Shown: positions 10,405 through 19,688, numbered from the stretch's first letter. The stretch is 23,082 nt of DNA from Actinobacteria bacterium UBA5975 (GCA_002430075.1 DJBN01000040.1:442-23523); one strand, 5' to 3'. The notes: generated from the sequence alone by a model not told the origin. Numbers and translations are program-made.

Positions 10405-11285
10405 TGTCTATCTTTATAAACTCAACGAGTAAAGTCATTGTGCAAGGTATGACTGGATCTGAAGGCACTAAGCACACTCGACGCATGTTGGCATCTGGTA
10501 CCAAAGTTGTTGGCGGAGTAACGCCAGGCAAGGGTGGTCAAGTAGTCGAGATCGAAGGCGTTTCACTTCCAGTATTTAATACAGTCGCCGAAGCAATGGC
10601 GGCAACAAGCGCCAACGTTTCTGTAGTTTTCGTTCCGCCGAAATTTGCGAAGGCTGCAGTTATTGATGCTATTGATGCGAAGATGCCTTTAGTGGTAGTA
10701 ATTACAGAAGGCATTCCAGTACATGATTCTGCATATTTCTATGCTTACTCGCTACAAAAAGGTGGCACGCAAATCATTGGACCTAACTGTCCAGGTTTGA
10801 TTAGCCCTGAACAATCTAATGTCGGCATCATTCCTGCAGATATTACAAAGAGAGGCCCTATCGGTCTTGTTTCTAAGTCAGGAACTCTTACATATCAAAT
10901 GATGTATGAGCTTCGTGATATCGGATTCTCAACAGCAGTGGGAATTGGTGGAGATCCTATAATCGGAACTACACACATCGATTGCCTGCGTGCTTTCCAA
11001 GATGATCCTGATACAACGTCTATTGTGATGATTGGTGAAATCGGAGGAGACGCAGAAGAGCGAGCCGCAGCATTTATCTCAGAGTACGTCACCAAGCCTG
11101 TCGTTGGTTATGTTGCAGGCTTTACCGCTCCTGAAGGTAAGACGATGGGACATGCAGGCGCCATTGTCTCTGGCTCTTCAGGAACTGCGCAGGCAAAGAA
11201 GGATGCCCTCGAAGCTGCCGGTGTAAAAGTTGGTCAGACCCCAAGTGAAACTGCGCAATTGATGCGCGACATCCTAGGTCGCTAA
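10404..11285 (+). CDS. sucD: Succinyl-CoA synthetase (succinate-CoA ligase), alpha subunit
   Basis: The alpha subunit binds CoA and carries the phosphohistidine intermediate. It has 293 residues. The CoA-binding Rossmann part shows [12 protein letters not shown] (14-24) and [10 protein letters not shown] (37-46); the ligase part has GPNCPG (126-131). The active-site histidine is H250 in GHAGAIVSG. Everything needed for activity is present. It overlaps sucC by one base and is followed after 7 bases by the PerM-like gene, so it probably belongs to one long transcript reaching purH. Coding bias matches the neighbours. Confidence 0.97.
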   Translation: MSIFINSTSKVIVQGMTGSEGTKHTRRMLASGTKVVGGVTPGKGGQVVEIEGVSLPVFNTVAEAMAATSANVSVVFVPPKFAKAAVIDAIDAKMPLVVVITEGIPVHDSAYFYAYSLQKGGTQIIGPNCPGLISPEQSNVGIIPADITKRGPIGLVSKSGTLTYQMMYELRDIGFSTAVGIGGDPIIGTTHIDCLRAFQDDPDTTSIVMIGEIGGDAEERAAAFISEYVTKPVVGYVAGFTAPEGKTMGHAGAIVSGSSGTAQAKKDALEAAGVKVGQTPSETAQLMRDILGR

Positions 11286-11292
11286 TTCGATC

Positions 11293-12366
11293 ATGCAACG
11301 CGTCCTTTCGGTCTCGTTGTCGCATGTAATACGTACTGCAGCTTTACTTCTGCTTCCATTCTCATTTATATCTCTTATTGCGTGGGCAACTGCGGGTAGC
11401 GCAACCGGAAGTACGACTGATCCAATTCGCGGAGCAGTCTGGATTTGGTTAGGTGCGCATCAGATACCTTTTCAATTAGCTCTACCTCCCACTGGCCTTA
11501 CAGGCTATTTCACCTTCTTGCCTATTGGTGGAGTCATGCTTATCTTTTTTGCAATGCGATCTACCTTTAACCGAGCCCTCGATCGATTGCAGGGCGACTT
11601 TCACGATATCAATGGAGTTCGAATAATTTTCTCGGTTCAATATGCAATCCTGGTGACCATACTTGCATTTATAAGTAAATCTCCTGCCGTGACTCCGCAA
11701 TGGTATCTAGCGCCAATATTTGCCTTCTTTATCGCCCTTTTAACAACGCTAACTGCAGGGCATCGAGTGACTCCTTCTCGGCCTTTGAAATTCGCAGTAC
11801 GCATACTCTCAATTATTATTGGAACCTCACTTATCGTTCTTGCAATTCTCATTCTGGCTAATTTTTCTCAGGTTGAGGACATCACGCTCTCACTCGAGCC
11901 AGGCTTCTTTGGTGGCACACTCTTATTGTTTCTCAATATTCTCTATCTTCCCAATGCTGCAATTTCACTTGCTGCTTATTTTTCAGGAACTGGACTAGCA
12001 GTTGGTGCGGGAACTTTGATTTCTCCAATCTGGTATCACTTAGGTCAGATTCCGGTCCTGCCTTTACTTGGAGTTCTTCCAACCGGTCCTCATCCGCTAG
12101 CTCTTCTCGGTATTGTATTCTTTATCTTTCTTGGGTTTCTACTCACTCGATGGGCGCTTGCCTTCGGTATAACAACGTTGATTCAGAGTTATCTATTCGT
12201 AGTGGTTGGATTAATTCTGACTTCATATTTAGCAAGCGGATCTCTGATCACATCTGAAATGGGTGCGATGGGAGTCTCAATCTGGAAGTTCTCTCTTTCT
12301 GTGGTCAGTGAGGTAGCCATTGGGGCTGTTGTAACTGCGCTCATCATGAATCGTAGAGTTCGATGA
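11293..12366 (+). CDS. PerM-like multi-pass membrane protein (DUF6350)
   Basis: This is a 357-residue protein, very hydrophobic, with about nine or ten likely membrane segments (first at about 12-33) and short charged loops, for example DRLQGDFHDINGVR (97-110). It has no catalytic motif. Length, composition and position between sucD and purN match the actinobacterial DUF6350 family, to which M. tuberculosis PerM (Rv0955) belongs; PerM supports cell division by stabilising a divisome component under magnesium limitation (family knowledge). A division role here is inferred from family and synteny, not from residues. The start lies 7 bases after sucD without a clear ribosome site. The stop overlaps the purN start by four bases (ATGA). 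Confidence 0.75.
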   Translation: MQRVLSVSLSHVIRTAALLLLPFSFISLIAWATAGSATGSTTDPIRGAVWIWLGAHQIPFQLALPPTGLTGYFTFLPIGGVMLIFFAMRSTFNRALDRLQGDFHDINGVRIIFSVQYAILVTILAFISKSPAVTPQWYLAPIFAFFIALLTTLTAGHRVTPSRPLKFAVRILSIIIGTSLIVLAILILANFSQVEDITLSLEPGFFGGTLLLFLNILYLPNAAISLAAYFSGTGLAVGAGTLISPIWYHLGQIPVLPLLGVLPTGPHPLALLGIVFFIFLGFLLTRWALAFGITTLIQSYLFVVVGLILTSYLASGSLITSEMGAMGVSIWKFSLSVVSEVAIGAVVTALIMNRRVR

Positions 12367-12923
12367 AACGAATAGTAATTTTGGCTTCAGGAAGCGGGAC
12401 TCTGACGCAAGCAATAATTGATGCACATCTTGGTGCCGATATTGTTGCGGTGATTACAGATCAAGCAGGTGCGCACGTTTTAGATCGAGCTCATAGCGCA
12501 CATATTGAAACTTTTACAGTACCTATGATGGCCGATCGTACAGAATGGGATCGCGAAGTTGAAACTCTTATTGCAGCCCTGAAACCCGATCTCGTGGTCT
12601 GTGCAGGTTTCATGAGAGTTCTGTCGGAAAGAATTACTAACCGCTTTAAAATAATTAATAGCCATCCATCTCTGCTCCCGCTCTTTCCTGGAGCTCACGC
12701 AGTGCGAGATGCGCTAGCTGCTCAAGTCCCTGAGACGGGAACTACCATTCACTGGGTAGATGGGGGCCTTGATACTGGCCAAGTCATTGCCCACGAACGG
12801 GTGAGAATATACTCAGGAGATACTGAAGCCACTTTGCATGAGCGCATTAAGATTGTCGAACGAGGTCTCATAGTGGCGACCATTAAATCCTTGTTACCAA
12901 AGTTGGAGAAGACCATTGGCTGA
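12363..12923 (+). CDS. purN: Phosphoribosylglycinamide formyltransferase (GART, PurN type)
   Basis: The enzyme transfers a formyl group from 10-formyl-tetrahydrofolate to GAR, step 3 of purine synthesis. It has 186 residues. The GAR-phosphate loop is [11 protein letters not shown] (8-18). The catalytic triad is visible as N99, H101 (INSHPSLLP) and D137 (GGLDTGQVI), matching N106/H108/D144 of the E. coli enzyme. One small deviation: the loop reads SGSGTLTQA where SGxGSNxQA is common. It overlaps the PerM-like gene by four bases and purH by eight, so the three are probably coupled. Its formyl donor is supplied through FolD, encoded just downstream. Confidence 0.95.
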   Translation: MKRIVILASGSGTLTQAIIDAHLGADIVAVITDQAGAHVLDRAHSAHIETFTVPMMADRTEWDREVETLIAALKPDLVVCAGFMRVLSERITNRFKIINSHPSLLPLFPGAHAVRDALAAQVPETGTTIHWVDGGLDTGQVIAHERVRIYSGDTEATLHERIKIVERGLIVATIKSLLPKLEKTIG

Positions 12924-14457
12924 GCGCAAACCTATCCGACGAGCTCTCGTTAGCGTCTACGAGAAAGATCGATTGCTCGAACTAGGTAAATGTCTTTTTG
13001 AAGCCGGTGTAGAAATTCTTTCTACCGGCTCGACTGCAAAGACCTTGCAAGCTGCTGGAATTTCAGTTACTGAAGTAAGTAGCTACACAGGTTTTCCTGA
13101 AATTATGGGCGGGCGCGTCAAGACGCTTCATCCAAAAATTCACTCTGGAATTCTTGCAGATCAGAATAACCCAGAGCATGTTGCAGCAATTGCCGAACTT
13201 GATATTGCTCCATTCGATCTCGTCGTCATTAATCTCTACCCATTTGCTTCAACAATTGCATCATCTGCGGATTTTGCAGAATGCATCGAACAGATAGATA
13301 TTGGCGGACCATCAATGCTACGAGGCGCTGCTAAAAATCATGGATCGGTTGCAGTTGTCTGCAAAGAGTCGCAATACGAGCATGTCATCAAATCGATCAA
13401 GGCTGGTGGTTTTACCGAAGATGAACGTCGCGCTTTAGCACTTGAAGTATTTAGAACTACTGCCGAGTATGACCTGACAATTGCAAGCTGGCTAGGCACA
13501 CAGACAAGTCTTGAGATTCCAGATTGGTTTGGACTTATCTTTAACCGCCAGGATTCTCTGCGCTACGGTGAGAACCCACATCAGAAGGCATCTATCTATC
13601 GTGGTGGTCCGGTTGGCATTGTGAGCGCTCTCCAATCACATGGAAAAGAAATGTCATTTAATAATTACACAGATGCAGATGCTGCCTGGCGGGCTGCGCT
13701 CGATCACATTGAGCCATGTGTTGCAATTATTAAACATGCAAATCCATGTGGAATTGCGATTGGCATCAATATTGCAACTGCTTATGCAAAGGCACATGCC
13801 TGCGACCCGGTTTCAGCATTTGGCGGCGTCGTCGCCTCCAACCGGAAAGTGTCAGTTGATATGGCACGGCAACTTGCACAGATATTTACAGAAGTCGTCA
13901 TTGCTCCTGACTACGAACCGGCAGCACTTGAAATTTTGAAGAAAAAACCTTCAATTCGTATCCTTACATGTACGCAATCTCGTATTACCCCACTCGAGAT
14001 CCGCCCAGTTTCCGGGGGGGTACTCCTGCAAGAAACAGATCTAATCAATGCCACAGGAGATAATCCGAAAAATTGGAAGCAGGTAACCGGAACCCCAGTA
14101 TCAAAGGAAGTTTTGTTAGATCTTGCCTTTGCATGGCGTTCAGTGCGTTCAGTAAAGAGCAATGCGATTCTTCTTGCAAAAGATGGAGCAGCTGTTGGAA
14201 TCGGAATGGGGCAGGTAAACCGTGTAGATTCTGCAAAACTTGCCGTTGCTAGAGCTGGAGAGCGAGCAGCAGGAAGTGTTGCGGCATCTGATGCATTCTT
14301 CCCATTTACTGATGGCCTTGAAATTCTGACAGCCTCTGGTGTTGTGGCGATAGTTCAGCCAGGTGGCAGTGTGCGAGATGAGGAGGTAATCGCCGCAGCT
14401 GCGCAGGCTGGGGTAGCAATGTTCTTCACGGGCACTCGACATTTCTCCCACGCATAA
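12916..14457 (+). CDS. purH: Bifunctional AICAR formyltransferase / IMP cyclohydrolase
   Basis: This enzyme performs the last two steps to IMP. It has 513 residues, close to the usual 515-530. The N-terminal MGS-like cyclohydrolase domain (about 1-145) contains [25 protein letters not shown] (67-81) and INLYPF. The transformylase domain has the catalytic K273-H274 in IIKHANPCG and [10 protein letters not shown] later. The start is TTG at 12916 with GGAG at 12904-12907; it overlaps purN by eight bases. A run of seven G at 14024-14030 lies inside the gene, but the frame is intact across it. IMP from here feeds the guaB/guaA block in the same window. Confidence 0.96.
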   Translation: MAERKPIRRALVSVYEKDRLLELGKCLFEAGVEILSTGSTAKTLQAAGISVTEVSSYTGFPEIMGGRVKTLHPKIHSGILADQNNPEHVAAIAELDIAPFDLVVINLYPFASTIASSADFAECIEQIDIGGPSMLRGAAKNHGSVAVVCKESQYEHVIKSIKAGGFTEDERRALALEVFRTTAEYDLTIASWLGTQTSLEIPDWFGLIFNRQDSLRYGENPHQKASIYRGGPVGIVSALQSHGKEMSFNNYTDADAAWRAALDHIEPCVAIIKHANPCGIAIGINIATAYAKAHACDPVSAFGGVVASNRKVSVDMARQLAQIFTEVVIAPDYEPAALEILKKKPSIRILTCTQSRITPLEIRPVSGGVLLQETDLINATGDNPKNWKQVTGTPVSKEVLLDLAFAWRSVRSVKSNAILLAKDGAAVGIGMGQVNRVDSAKLAVARAGERAAGSVAASDAFFPFTDGLEILTASGVVAIVQPGGSVRDEEVIAAAAQAGVAMFFTGTRHFSHA

Positions 14458-14478
14458 GGCAAGCAATAGGATTACACC

Positions 14479-15321
14479 ATGAGCGCACAGATTCTTGATG
14501 GCAAAGCACTTGCCACAACTATCAAGGCCAATTTGGCAGTACGCACTGCAGCCCTGAAAGAGCAAGGAATCACGCCAGGTCTTGGCACAGTTTTAGTAGG
14601 CGATGATCCTGGATCACATTCCTATGTGGCTGGCAAACACCGCGATTGCCAAGAGGTCGGAATTGCCTCAATTCGCATCGATCTTCCTAAGTCAGCAACT
14701 CAAGCAGATGTACTTGCAGCCATCAAAGATCTCAATACAGCGAGGGAATGCACTGGTTACATCGTTCAGTTACCACTTCCACAAGGAATTGACACCCAAG
14801 TAATTCTTGAATCTATAGATCCTGCAAAAGATGCAGATGGTTTACATCCCATGAACCTTGGTCGACTCGTTGCAGGTTATGAAGCACCGCTTCCTTGCAC
14901 TCCGCAAGGAATCATTGAACTCATCAACCACTACAAGATTGCACTATCTGGAGCAGAAGTAGTCGTCATTGGCCGAGGTTTAACTGTAGGCAGACCTCTC
15001 GGTCTTTTATTAACTCGCAAGCAAGAGAATGCAACGGTAACCTTGACACATACCGGTACAAAAGATTTAACAATTCATACCATGCGTGCAGATATTATCG
15101 TTGCAGCAATTGGTAAGGCTCACTTCCTTAAAGCGGAGATGGTTAAATCGGGGGCGACCGTTATAGATGTTGGAATATCACGTACAGAATCTGGATTATT
15201 GGGAGATGTTGATCCTGGAGTATCTACCGTCGCTGCCTTCATCGCACCAATGCCAGGTGGCGTAGGTCCAATGACGCGGGCGATGCTCCTTACAAATGTG
15301 GTCGATGCATGCGAACGATAA
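14479..15321 (+). CDS. folD: Bifunctional methylene-THF dehydrogenase / methenyl-THF cyclohydrolase
   Basis: The enzyme interconverts 5,10-methylene-THF and 10-formyl-THF, the formyl donor for PurN and PurH. It has 280 residues. Y49 and K53 in SYVAGKHRD form the conserved YxxxK active site; QLPLP, the DGLHPMNLG stretch and the NADP-binding [11 protein letters not shown] are all typical, as is the C-terminal [13 protein letters not shown]. The start ATG has AGGA at 14468-14471. It lies 21 bases after purH and overlaps the DUF3017 gene by 13 bases. Placement right after the two formyl-transfer purine genes makes functional sense. Confidence 0.96.
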   Translation: MSAQILDGKALATTIKANLAVRTAALKEQGITPGLGTVLVGDDPGSHSYVAGKHRDCQEVGIASIRIDLPKSATQADVLAAIKDLNTARECTGYIVQLPLPQGIDTQVILESIDPAKDADGLHPMNLGRLVAGYEAPLPCTPQGIIELINHYKIALSGAEVVVIGRGLTVGRPLGLLLTRKQENATVTLTHTGTKDLTIHTMRADIIVAAIGKAHFLKAEMVKSGATVIDVGISRTESGLLGDVDPGVSTVAAFIAPMPGGVGPMTRAMLLTNVVDACER

Positions 15322-15536
15322 GTGAGATTCGGAGTCAGGCCGCATATGCTGGGATAGCTATCGGTGTAATTTTCGGTGTTTGCGGCCTTGTGCGAACAGG
15401 AGCAATTCTGATTGCTGTGGGCACGGGTGTGATTGCTCTCTCTCATTGGGAAAAGCGTCGAATCGAGCGTTATTTACCGCTGGCAATCGCAATTGTTCTG
15501 TTGGGGCTGGCAATAGCTCTACCAAAGGGGTTGTAG
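15309..15536 (+). CDS. DUF3017-type small membrane protein
   Basis: This is a 75-residue protein with two clear hydrophobic segments (about 10-42, possibly two tight helices, and 57-71) separated by a basic loop WEKRRIERY (47-55). The size, topology and location directly after folD match the small DUF3017 proteins of actinobacteria. The function is unknown. The ATG lies inside the last codons of folD (13-base overlap, different frame), so translation is probably coupled. Coding is supported by the hydrophobic pattern and conserved position rather than by a motif. Confidence 0.7.
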   Translation: MRTISEIRSQAAYAGIAIGVIFGVCGLVRTGAILIAVGTGVIALSHWEKRRIERYLPLAIAIVLLGLAIALPKGL

Positions 15537-15583
15537 AGTTCTCTCGACGTCAAGATATATCAATAACCATAAAAGGGGACGCT

Positions 15584-16534
15584 ATGACTAAGAAAGTCAC
15601 TGTGGTAGGTGCAGGATTCTACGGTTCAACGACAGCTCTTCGCCTTGCTGAGTACAACATCTTCGATGAAGTGGTACTAACAGATATCGTCGAAGGCAAG
15701 CCCGAAGGTTTGGCTCTTGATATGAATCAGTCGCGTTCCATCGAAGGTTTCGAAACAAAAATTACGGGCGCGAGAACTACTCCAGAGGGTGCTGGTTATG
15801 AAAAGACAGCTAACTCTGATGTTGTAGTTATTACAGCAGGACTCCCGCGTAAGCCTGGAATGAGCCGTATGGACCTGATCGGAGTCAATGCAGGAATCGT
15901 TCGCGGTGTTGCAGAAAATATTGCAAAGCATTCCCCTAATGCAGTGATCATTGTTGTTTCAAATCCATTGGATGAAATGACAGCACTTGCCCAGATTGCA
16001 TCTAATTTTCCAAAGAATCGCGTGATGGGTCAGGCAGGAATGCTTGATACTGCTCGCTTTACAAATTTCGTAGCTGAGAAACTTGGCGTGGAAGTTGGAT
16101 CAGTTAAAACTCTCACTCTCGGCTCGCACGGTGACACGATGGTTCCAGTTCCTAGTCGTTGCACAGTCAATGGCGTTGCACTTTCAGAGAAGTTGTCACA
16201 AACCGAGATAGATGAACTCGTGGATCGCACGCGTAATGGTGGCGCTGAAGTCGTAGCTCTTCTTAAAACTGGTTCTGCTTACTATGCCCCCTCTGCAGCA
16301 GCGGCTCGTATGGCAAAGGCAGTCATTGAGGATTCTGGTGCTGTTATGCCAGTCTGTGCATGGGTTGATGGCGAATACGGCATTTCTGGCGTCTACCTTG
16401 GAGTAGAAGCCGAAATTGGAAAGACCGGAATCCGTAAGGTTGTCGAAAGCAAGCTCACAGAAGCTGAAATCTCATCACTGAAAGAGGCCGCAGAAGCAGT
16501 TCGCGCAAAGCAAGCAGACGTTCTTACGCTTTAA
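15584..16534 (+). CDS. mdh: Malate dehydrogenase, lactate dehydrogenase-like (type III)
   Basis: The enzyme oxidises malate to oxaloacetate with NAD. It has 316 residues. The nucleotide fold GAGFYG (9-14) and D34 at the end of the second strand point to NAD. R89 in LPRKPGMSR holds the specificity position that is Gln in LDH and Arg in MDH; R95, D155 and R158 (GMLDTARF) and catalytic H182 (GSHGDTMVP) complete the site. The family is the LDH-like MDH, not the dimeric type with GAAGQIGY found in many actinobacteria. The start is fixed by GGGG at 15575-15578, five bases upstream; the frame is open further upstream but overlaps the DUF3017 gene. It is followed by icd after 48 bases. Confidence 0.93.
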   Translation: MTKKVTVVGAGFYGSTTALRLAEYNIFDEVVLTDIVEGKPEGLALDMNQSRSIEGFETKITGARTTPEGAGYEKTANSDVVVITAGLPRKPGMSRMDLIGVNAGIVRGVAENIAKHSPNAVIIVVSNPLDEMTALAQIASNFPKNRVMGQAGMLDTARFTNFVAEKLGVEVGSVKTLTLGSHGDTMVPVPSRCTVNGVALSEKLSQTEIDELVDRTRNGGAEVVALLKTGSAYYAPSAAAARMAKAVIEDSGAVMPVCAWVDGEYGISGVYLGVEAEIGKTGIRKVVESKLTEAEISSLKEAAEAVRAKQADVLTL

Positions 16535-16582
16535 ATACATTAAATACCCAAAATACTGAGAAAGCACTATCGGGAGAAGAAG

Positions 16583-17797
16583 ATGGCAAAGATTAAAGTC
16601 GAAGGAACTGTTGTCGAATTAGATGGCGATGAAATGACTCGCATCATGTGGCAGTTTATTAAGGATTCACTAATCCTTCCTTACCTCGATGTAAACCTTG
16701 AGTATTACGACCTCGGTATGGAAAATCGGGATGCAACCGATGATCAAGTGACTATCGATTCTGCCCGTGCGATTCAAAAGCATGGCGTTGGAATTAAGTG
16801 CGCCACCATTACTCCAGATGAAGCTCGTGTTAAAGAATTTGGACTCAAGAAGATGTGGAAGTCTCCTAACGGAACCATCCGTAACATTCTTGGTGGAGTT
16901 ATCTTTCGCGAGCCCATCATTATCAGCAATGTGCCTCGTTTAGTCCCGCACTGGACAAAACCAATCGTGATTGGCCGCCATGCATTTGGTGATCAATACC
17001 GTGCAACAGACTTCAAAGTTCCAGGCCCAGGAAAGCTCACCCTTTCTTATGTTCCAGAAGATGGTTCTGCCCCTCAAGAATTTGAAGTTTACGATTTCAA
17101 ATCTTCCGGTGTAGCACTTGCTATGTATAACGTTGATGATTCAATTCGTGACTTTGCGCGTGCGTCCCTTAATTACGGAATTCTCCGAAAGTTTCCTGTC
17201 TATCTTTCTACAAAGAACACAATTCTAAAGGCGTATGACGGTCGCTTTAAAGATATCTTCGAAGAAATCTACCAAGCAGAATTTAAATCTCAATTTGACG
17301 CTGCTGGAATCTGGTACGAGCACCGACTTATCGATGACATGGTTGCCATGTCACTTCGCATGGAGGGCGGATATGTGTGGGCATGCAAGAACTACGACGG
17401 TGATGTTCAGTCAGATACTGTCGCGCAAGGGTATGGCTCACTCGGTTTGATGACTTCCGTGCTAATGACTCCCGATGGAAAAGTCTGCGAATCTGAGGCA
17501 GCTCACGGAACGGTGACTCGTCACTATCGCAATCACCAAGCTGGAAAAGCGACTTCAACCAATCCCATTGCATCCATCTTTGCCTGGACACAAGGTTTAG
17601 CACACCGCGCAAAGCTCGATGACAGCGCAGAGCTCGCAGAATTTTCAGCAACTCTTGAGCGCGTTTGTATCGAAACTGTTGAGCAAGGAAAAATGACGAA
17701 AGATCTTGCAATGCTCATCTCGAAAGATGCGCCCTATCAAACGACCCAAGAATTCCTAAACTCAATCGATGGAAATTTAAAGAAAGCAATGGCGTAA
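16583..17797 (+). CDS. icd: NADP-dependent isocitrate dehydrogenase, eukaryote-like homodimeric type
   Basis: The enzyme oxidises isocitrate to 2-oxoglutarate, making NADPH. It has 404 residues, the length of the eukaryote-like dimeric class rather than the 416-residue E. coli form or the 740-residue monomeric form common in actinobacteria. Typical stretches are [12 protein letters not shown] (12-23), the substrate loop [34 protein letters not shown] (metal-binding Asp) and [12 protein letters not shown] (NADP site). The start has GGGAG at 16572-16576, six bases upstream. Together with mdh and sucCD, this gives four TCA genes within 9 kb. It is intact. Confidence 0.95.
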   Translation: MAKIKVEGTVVELDGDEMTRIMWQFIKDSLILPYLDVNLEYYDLGMENRDATDDQVTIDSARAIQKHGVGIKCATITPDEARVKEFGLKKMWKSPNGTIRNILGGVIFREPIIISNVPRLVPHWTKPIVIGRHAFGDQYRATDFKVPGPGKLTLSYVPEDGSAPQEFEVYDFKSSGVALAMYNVDDSIRDFARASLNYGILRKFPVYLSTKNTILKAYDGRFKDIFEEIYQAEFKSQFDAAGIWYEHRLIDDMVAMSLRMEGGYVWACKNYDGDVQSDTVAQGYGSLGLMTSVLMTPDGKVCESEAAHGTVTRHYRNHQAGKATSTNPIASIFAWTQGLAHRAKLDDSAELAEFSATLERVCIETVEQGKMTKDLAMLISKDAPYQTTQEFLNSIDGNLKKAMA

Positions 17798-17801
17798 TGC
17801 G

Positions 17802-17811
17802 CTTGCGCAAG
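17802..17811. promoter_or_regulatory. Palindrome CTTGCGCAAG between icd and the S51-like gene
   Basis: A perfect ten-base palindrome lies in the 42-base gap between icd and the S51-like gene. It shares the octamer GCAAGTAC (17807-17814) with the site upstream of sucC (9204-9211). A TATAAT occurs at 17836-17841 but overlaps the next start codon, so it cannot serve as that gene's -10 box. An operator role is only a guess. Confidence 0.25.
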
Positions 17812-17839
17812 TACGCAATTGAGATGGCTTAAAAATATA

Positions 17840-18526
17840 ATGTCTCAGGACTTTGGTGCAGTTGCACTTGTTGGTTCTGGTGAGTATTCAAGACAGATGC
17901 AGGGGTTAGAAAGACAGCTCCTTGAACTCGCTATTTCCAGGGGTAAGGAAAATAGATTTCTTCAGATTCCCACTGCGTCATCTCATGAAGGTCAAGAAAG
18001 CCGTCAGAAGTGGCAGCGCTTGGGACAAGAACAAGCAGACCGGATCGGTAGCGAGTGTGTCTACCTGCCTATCCACGAACGAGAAGACGCATTTAACTTG
18101 GAATTTGTGGATCAGCTACAAGGTGCTGGTCTCATATATTTTTCTGGAGGAGACCCACATAGAGTTGCAGAGATTTATGCAGGAACACCAGTCTGGGACG
18201 AAATTGTAAAACAGTGGAAATCAGGAACATCCCTTGCCGGGTGTTCGGCAGGAGCGATGGCATTTGGCGCAAAAATTATGGGGTTAAGGCGAGCGAGCCA
18301 CAGCACTGGGTTGGCTCTACTTCCAGAGATTGAAGTGATTCCACATTATGACAAGATGTTGGGCTGGTTACCCGATCGCGTTGCATCCTTTATCTTGCCT
18401 TCAGAGAGCGAGTCGATTTTGCTGGGAATAGATGAAAATACTGCTCTCGTCTATACAGATGCATGGCGGCGATATGGGACTGGCAAAGTTCACGTTCTGA
18501 GGGGATCTTTAGAAATTGTAGATTAA
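17840..18526 (+). CDS. Peptidase S51 / cyanophycinase-like hydrolase
   Basis: This protein has 228 residues. The fold is the class I glutamine amidotransferase-like type of peptidase S51: GAVALVGSGEY (6-16), FSGGDP (101-106), then the nucleophile elbow AGCSAGAMAFG with S136. H169 in VIPHYDK is the likely catalytic His, and LLGIDENTALVY (194-205) resembles the GIDE-x-TA segment of cyanophycinases. Cyanophycinase (about 270 residues) cleaves beta-Asp-Arg peptides from cyanophycin; dipeptidase E cleaves Asp-X dipeptides. Which one applies, if either, cannot be decided here. No signal peptide is seen, so the protein is cytoplasmic. The start is the ATG just before the first beta strand; no ribosome site is visible and the gene follows icd by 42 bases. 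A strong terminator follows at once. Confidence 0.78.
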   Translation: MSQDFGAVALVGSGEYSRQMQGLERQLLELAISRGKENRFLQIPTASSHEGQESRQKWQRLGQEQADRIGSECVYLPIHEREDAFNLEFVDQLQGAGLIYFSGGDPHRVAEIYAGTPVWDEIVKQWKSGTSLAGCSAGAMAFGAKIMGLRRASHSTGLALLPEIEVIPHYDKMLGWLPDRVASFILPSESESILLGIDENTALVYTDAWRRYGTGKVHVLRGSLEIVD

Positions 18527-18560
18527 AAAACCCGCCGCACATATGGGCAGCGGGTTTTTT
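18525..18560. terminator. Bidirectional rho-independent terminator
   Basis: AAAAAACCCGC (18525-18535) and GCGGGTTTTTT (18550-18560) are perfect 11-base complements around a 14-base loop, with GC-rich inner stem and T runs in both directions. It lies between the convergent S51-like gene, whose stop codon it overlaps by two bases, and the minus-strand ABC ATPase gene that ends at 18571. Confidence 0.9.
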
Positions 18561-18570
18561 AATGAAGTAA

Positions 18571-19653
18571 TTAATTAATACGCTCTCCTGAAGTCGCATC
18601 AAAGAGGTGAACAGCTTCTGGAACATTTGCAACAATGACTGTCTGACCTGGCTTTGGTGGGTTCTTAGGATCCCAGCGCACAATTACCTGAACGCCTTCA
18701 TCGGAAGCATTTGCAAACTGAATGTTTGAATCTGCTGGCTTTCCGTAGACAAATGCATCGGAGCCGAGCTCTTCAACAACTTCTACAAGTACGTGGAAGC
18801 CCTTTTCTGCCGGAACGAAACCTTCTGGGCGAATTCCAACAGTGACAGATGAACCAGTTGATGCAGGAACGTCAATATTGAGATCTCCAAGTTGCGCCTT
18901 GCCTCCAGATACTGGTGCGATAAGTAGGTTCATTGCCGGAGATCCGATGAAGCCTGCTACGAAGGCATTAGCTGGTTTTTCATAAAGGTTACGAGGAGTA
19001 TCAACTTGCTGGAGTAATCCATCTTTAAGAACTGCAACGCGATCACCCATTGTCATGGCTTCAACTTGATCGTGGGTTACATAAACAGTTGTAATCCCTA
19101 GTCGACGCTGCAGCGCCGCGATTTGTGTACGAGTTGCAACGCGCAACTTCGCATCAAGGTTTGAAAGTGGTTCATCCATAAGAAAGACCTGTGGTTCGCG
19201 AACAATTGCGCGGCCCATTGCAACGCGCTGACGCTGTCCACCTGAAAGAGCTTTTGGCTTGCGCTCTAGATATGGCTCGAGGTCGAGCAACTTTGCAGCT
19301 TCGCGCACCCGCTTCTCACGCTCTGCCTTATCGACGCCTGCAATCTTGAGCGCAAAACCCATATTTTCAGCAACTGTCATATGTGGGTAAAGTGCATATG
19401 ACTGGAAGACCATCGCGATATCGCGATCCTTTGGTGCAACGTTTGTAACGTCGCGATCACCGATAAGTACGCGACCACCATCGATCTCTTCAAGGCCAGC
19501 TAACATACGAAGAGATGTTGACTTGCCGCAACCTGACGGTCCAACAAGGACGAGAAATTCACCATCTGCGACGGTGAGATTGAGCTTATCTACAGCAGGC
19601 GCTGTTGTGCCTGGGTAGATGCGTGAAGCATTTTCAAATACGACTGATGCCAT
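18571..19653 (-). CDS. ABC transporter ATPase, UgpC/MsmK/MalK family
   Basis: This is the nucleotide-binding subunit of carbohydrate importers (CUT1 type). It has 360 residues. Walker A GPSGCGKST (38-46), Q-loop Q84 (VFQSYALYP), signature LSGGQ (136-140), Walker B VFLMDE (156-161), D-loop SNLD and H194 are all present. After about residue 235 comes the regulatory TOBE region of MalK-like ATPases, including VGIRPEGF and the C-terminal FDATSGERIN. Ribosome site AAGGAAA lies just upstream on the minus strand. No permease or sugar-binding gene is beside it, and a terminator follows, so it is monocistronic. Such orphan ATPases (for example MsiK of Streptomyces) often power several sugar importers encoded elsewhere; that is inferred for this one. 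Two palindromes lie upstream. Confidence 0.93.
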   Translation of the reverse strand: MASVVFENASRIYPGTTAPAVDKLNLTVADGEFLVLVGPSGCGKSTSLRMLAGLEEIDGGRVLIGDRDVTNVAPKDRDIAMVFQSYALYPHMTVAENMGFALKIAGVDKAEREKRVREAAKLLDLEPYLERKPKALSGGQRQRVAMGRAIVREPQVFLMDEPLSNLDAKLRVATRTQIAALQRRLGITTVYVTHDQVEAMTMGDRVAVLKDGLLQQVDTPRNLYEKPANAFVAGFIGSPAMNLLIAPVSGGKAQLGDLNIDVPASTGSSVTVGIRPEGFVPAEKGFHVLVEVVEELGSDAFVYGKPADSNIQFANASDEGVQVIVRWDPKNPPKPGQTVIVANVPEAVHLFDATSGERIN

Positions 19654-19670
19654 TTTTACATTTCCTTATC

Positions 19671-19688
19671 CGGGCAGGTACGTGCCCG
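19671..19688. repeat. Near-perfect 18-base palindrome upstream of the ABC ATPase gene
   Basis: CGGGCAGGTACGTGCCCG is self-complementary at 16 of 18 positions. It sits immediately before the ribosome site of the minus-strand ATPase gene, in the expected leader. As DNA it could bind a dimeric regulator; as RNA it could form a six-pair hairpin next to the ribosome site. Confidence 0.5.

Noticed and set aside
14024..14030. Run of seven G in purH as a slippage or frameshift site
   Set aside because: The frame and the conserved protein sequence continue normally on both sides. A single homopolymer is not evidence of programmed slippage.
15380..15583. N-terminal extension of malate dehydrogenase
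   Set aside because: It overlaps the DUF3017 gene and is cysteine-rich with no homology to the Rossmann start; ATG 15584 has a good ribosome site.
17836..17841. Perfect TATAAT before the S51-like gene
   Set aside because: It overlaps the start codon by two bases, so it cannot be the -10 box for that start, and a later start would remove the first conserved strand.
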